NCBI GenBank assembly: GCA_905373605.1
Contig: CAJPTO010000155.1
Span: 1-7,580 of the forward strand
Source of the DNA: an uncultured Prevotella sp.
GTDB lineage: Bacteria; Bacteroidota; Bacteroidia; Bacteroidales; Bacteroidaceae
Reading direction: 5' to 3'
Length of the DNA: 7,580 bases
Positions within the stretch are counted from its first letter, which is position 1; every line of letters starts with the position of its first letter. A program made the translations under genes and the position numbers. Below, piece after piece: positions 6,032 to 7,580 of the stretch. The notes under the pieces are model-generated. The model did no database searches. It had not been told where the DNA came from and saw nothing but the letters and a program-made list of their open reading frames with translations.

Positions 6032-7240
6032 ATGTCAGATATTAAACTCAATAGCGTAGAAGAGGCCATAGCCGACTTTAAGGAAGGTAAATTCGTTATC
6101 GTTGTAGACGATGAAGACCGCGAAAACGAAGGCGACCTCATCGTGGCAGCTGAAAAAATAACGCCCGAAATGGTCAACTTCATGCTCATACACGCGCGTG
6201 GCGTGCTGTGTGCGCCCATCACGCTCTCACGTTGTAAGGAACTTAACCTCCCGCATCAGGTGAACGACAACACCTCGGTGCTGGGAACACCATTCACCGT
6301 TACCGTAGACAAGCTGGAGGGATGCTCAACTGGTGTGTCGGCTCACGACCGAGCGGCTACCATTCGTGCATTGGCCGACCCCACTTCTACCCCCGAAACG
6401 TTCGGCCGACCTGGCCATATCAATCCCCTTTATGCGCAAGACAACGGCGTGCTTAGGCGTAGCGGACACACCGAAGCGGCTGTTGACCTGTGCCGAATGG
6501 CTGGACTTTATCCCGCTGGTGCACTGATGGAAATAATGAACGAAGATGGTACGATGGCGCGTTTGCCCGAACTGAAGGTGATGGCCGATAAATTCGGACT
6601 TAAACTCATCAGCATCAAAGACATGATTGCATATCGACTGCGTACCGAATCGCTCATCGAGGTGGGGCTTACTGTCGACATGCCCACCAAGTATGGTCAC
6701 TTCCAGCTTACGCCTTTCAGGCAGATTAGCAACGGGTTGGAGCATTTCGCACTGACTAAGGGCGAATGGAAAGACGATGATGAGGTGCTGGTGCGTGTGC
6801 ATTCATCTTGCGCCACGGGCGACATCCTGGGCAGCTTGCGATGCGATTGCGGCGACCAACTGCACCATTCGCTCGAAATGATTGAGAAAGAAGGGCGTGG
6901 CGTGCTTATCTACATGCAGCAAGAGGGTAGGGGAATTGGGCTGATGAACAAGATTGCCGCCTACAAATTGCAAGAACAAGGATATGATACGGTGGACGCT
7001 AACGTGCACCTGGGTTTCAAACCCGATGAACGCGACTATGGTTGCGGTGCGCAAATGCTCCGACATCTGCGTGTGCACAAGATGCGATTGCTGACTAACA
7101 ATCCCGTGAAACGCGTGGGACTGGAAGCTTATGGACTGGAGATTACCGAGAACGTGCCTGTTGAGGTGCATCCCAACAAGTACGACTACCGCTATCTCAA
7201 AACCAAACAAGAGCGCATGGGCCATCAGCTGCACCTCTAA
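6032..7240 (+). CDS. ribBA: Bifunctional 3,4-dihydroxy-2-butanone-4-phosphate synthase / GTP cyclohydrolase II
   Basis: The 402-residue cytoplasmic enzyme catalyses both entry reactions of riboflavin synthesis. The RibB half converts ribulose 5-phosphate to dihydroxybutanone phosphate plus formate, and the RibA half opens GTP to the diaminopyrimidine. RibB half (about 1-202): the acidic metal-binding motif DDEDRENEGD (26-35), ARGVLC (55-60), STGVSAHDRA (99-108), SGHTEAAVDL (144-153) and EIMNEDGTMARLPE (167-180). RibA half (about 205-402): VRVHSSC and RCDCGDQL give the three zinc cysteines C260, C271 and C273, then QQEGRGIGL (296-304), ERDYGCGAQ (333-341) with the expected catalytic tyrosine Y336, LLTNNPVK (353-360), and the closing phrase TKQERMGHQL. 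All expected key residues appear intact and the length is normal. ATG 6032 follows an A/T-rich leader with no Shine-Dalgarno sequence. I see no FMN riboswitch upstream. From memory, ribBA next to an LptF/LptG permease is common in Bacteroidales. Confidence 0.97.
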   Translation: MSDIKLNSVEEAIADFKEGKFVIVVDDEDRENEGDLIVAAEKITPEMVNFMLIHARGVLCAPITLSRCKELNLPHQVNDNTSVLGTPFTVTVDKLEGCSTGVSAHDRAATIRALADPTSTPETFGRPGHINPLYAQDNGVLRRSGHTEAAVDLCRMAGLYPAGALMEIMNEDGTMARLPELKVMADKFGLKLISIKDMIAYRLRTESLIEVGLTVDMPTKYGHFQLTPFRQISNGLEHFALTKGEWKDDDEVLVRVHSSCATGDILGSLRCDCGDQLHHSLEMIEKEGRGVLIYMQQEGRGIGLMNKIAAYKLQEQGYDTVDANVHLGFKPDERDYGCGAQMLRHLRVHKMRLLTNNPVKRVGLEAYGLEITENVPVEVHPNKYDYRYLKTKQERMGHQLHL

Positions 7241-7241
7241 A

Positions 7242-7299
7242 GTGCAAGCGAATGGCATGTTATACGCCAATTCGGGATAAGGAACAACTCCTTTTGCAC
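7242..7299 (+). other. Possible branched RNA structure just after ribBA
   Basis: GTGCAA (7242-7247) pairs with TTGCAC (7294-7299). The enclosed bases hold two smaller hairpins, TGGC/GCCA (7253-7256 with 7266-7269) and AAGGA/TCCTT (7279-7283 with 7289-7293), so the segment could fold as a three-way junction. It begins two bases after the stop codon. The stems are short and could have arisen by chance. Confidence 0.25.
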
Positions 7300-7330
7300 A
7301 TTGTTTTATCGTAATGAGGGCGGATTAATT

Positions 7331-7359
7331 CAACTACCGCAAAGTGGTTGGGCCTTTTT
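7331..7359 (+). terminator. Possible weak intrinsic terminator after ribBA
   Basis: CAACTAC (7331-7337) pairs with GTGGTTG (7344-7350), seven pairs with one G-T wobble and a six-base loop. GGCC and a five-T run (7355-7359) follow. The stem is modest and the T-run is four bases away from it, so termination may be partial. Confidence 0.4.
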
Positions 7360-7385
7360 GTAGGGCAGGGCTGGGAGCGATAGCT

Positions 7386-7414
7386 TACGCCAGTTCGTAA
7401 CCCAAACTGGCGTA
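7386..7414. repeat. Perfect 10-bp inverted repeat
   Basis: TACGCCAGTT (7386-7395) and AACTGGCGTA (7405-7414) are perfect inverted copies with a nine-base loop. There is no T-run on either side, so it is not a terminator on its own. It could be an RNA hairpin in the ribBA 3' region or a protein-binding site. It lies 12 bases before the strong terminator stem. Confidence 0.6.
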
Positions 7415-7425
7415 TGTAAAGTGTG

Positions 7426-7463
7426 GGGTCAACGGCTTACGACCGAGCTGTTGACCCTTTTTT
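7426..7463 (+). terminator. Strong intrinsic terminator
   Basis: GGGTCAACGGCT (7426-7437) pairs with AGCTGTTGACCC (7446-7457), twelve pairs including one G-T wobble around an eight-base loop. The stem is followed at once by six T residues (7458-7463). This is the clearest terminator in the window and works for plus-strand transcription. It would end either the ribBA transcript, with a 3' region of about 220 bases, or a separate short RNA from 7241-7425. Confidence 0.85.
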
Positions 7464-7525
7464 ATTCAAGCAAAATTGAATTTGGAAAGCCATCGGCGCA
7501 TCGTAAGCAAACAAAAGGACCTCAC

Positions 7526-7552
7526 GCGGAGGTAAAGGAGGGCGCGGAGGCT
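7526..7552 (+). repeat. Three-copy 9-base repeat with GGAGG core
   Basis: GGAGG occurs at 7528-7532, 7537-7541 and 7546-7550, exactly nine bases apart, two of the three preceded by GC. It lies in the last part of a 340-base stretch after ribBA (7241-7580) that has no gene I can support. The repeat is short and may be the edge of a larger intergenic element beyond the window. Confidence 0.45.
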
Positions 7553-7580
7553 ACGTTTTGGCGAGAGTGGGGGTAGAATG

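Overview
The window looks like a stretch of chromosome from a member of the Bacteroidales, most likely Prevotella or a close relative. The evidence is the promoter style (TAnnTTTG -7 boxes, with no clear Shine-Dalgarno sequences), a START-like protein of a type I know from Bacteroidetes, a carboxypeptidase-regulatory/TonB-plug/beta-barrel outer membrane protein of Bacteroidetes type, and an LptF/LptG-family permease with a long C-terminal extension followed by a fused ribBA gene. The assignment rests on recognising protein families and promoter grammar, not on a database search.

Layout. Bases 1-40 hold the 5' half of a minus-strand tRNA with anticodon CAT, with a near-perfect Bacteroidetes promoter behind it. 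Diverging from it on the plus strand is a 132-residue START-like (SRPBCC-fold) protein (268-666). This gene converges on a two-gene minus-strand cluster: a small secreted protein of unknown function (3579-3163), then a 765-residue outer membrane beta-barrel protein (3083-786). Back-to-back with that cluster on the plus strand is the LptF/LptG-family permease (start chosen at 3774, stop at 5693). The plus-strand bifunctional riboflavin gene ribBA (6032-7240) follows it.

The least ordinary part is the 338-base gap between lptF/G and ribBA. It begins with about 220 bases of degenerate, almost C-free GTAAG/GTAGGAA-type repeat, which already overlaps the last codons of the permease. After a short perfect hairpin comes a strictly phased array of eleven octamers (consensus AACTYGTC), ending 13 bases before the ribBA start codon. 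The 340 bases after ribBA hold no gene that I can support. They contain a run of inverted repeats ending in a strong intrinsic terminator (7426-7463) and, near the right edge, a short 9-base-period GGAGG repeat.

How the genes relate. Three of the five proteins concern the envelope: the barrel protein in the outer membrane, its small exported neighbour, and the permease of the lipopolysaccharide export pathway. RibBA supplies both entry reactions of riboflavin synthesis. I see no defence system, mobile element or CRISPR array. The points worth a second look are the two repeat tracts around the lptF/G-ribBA junction, the plug-like motif in the small exported protein, and the structured region downstream of ribBA.
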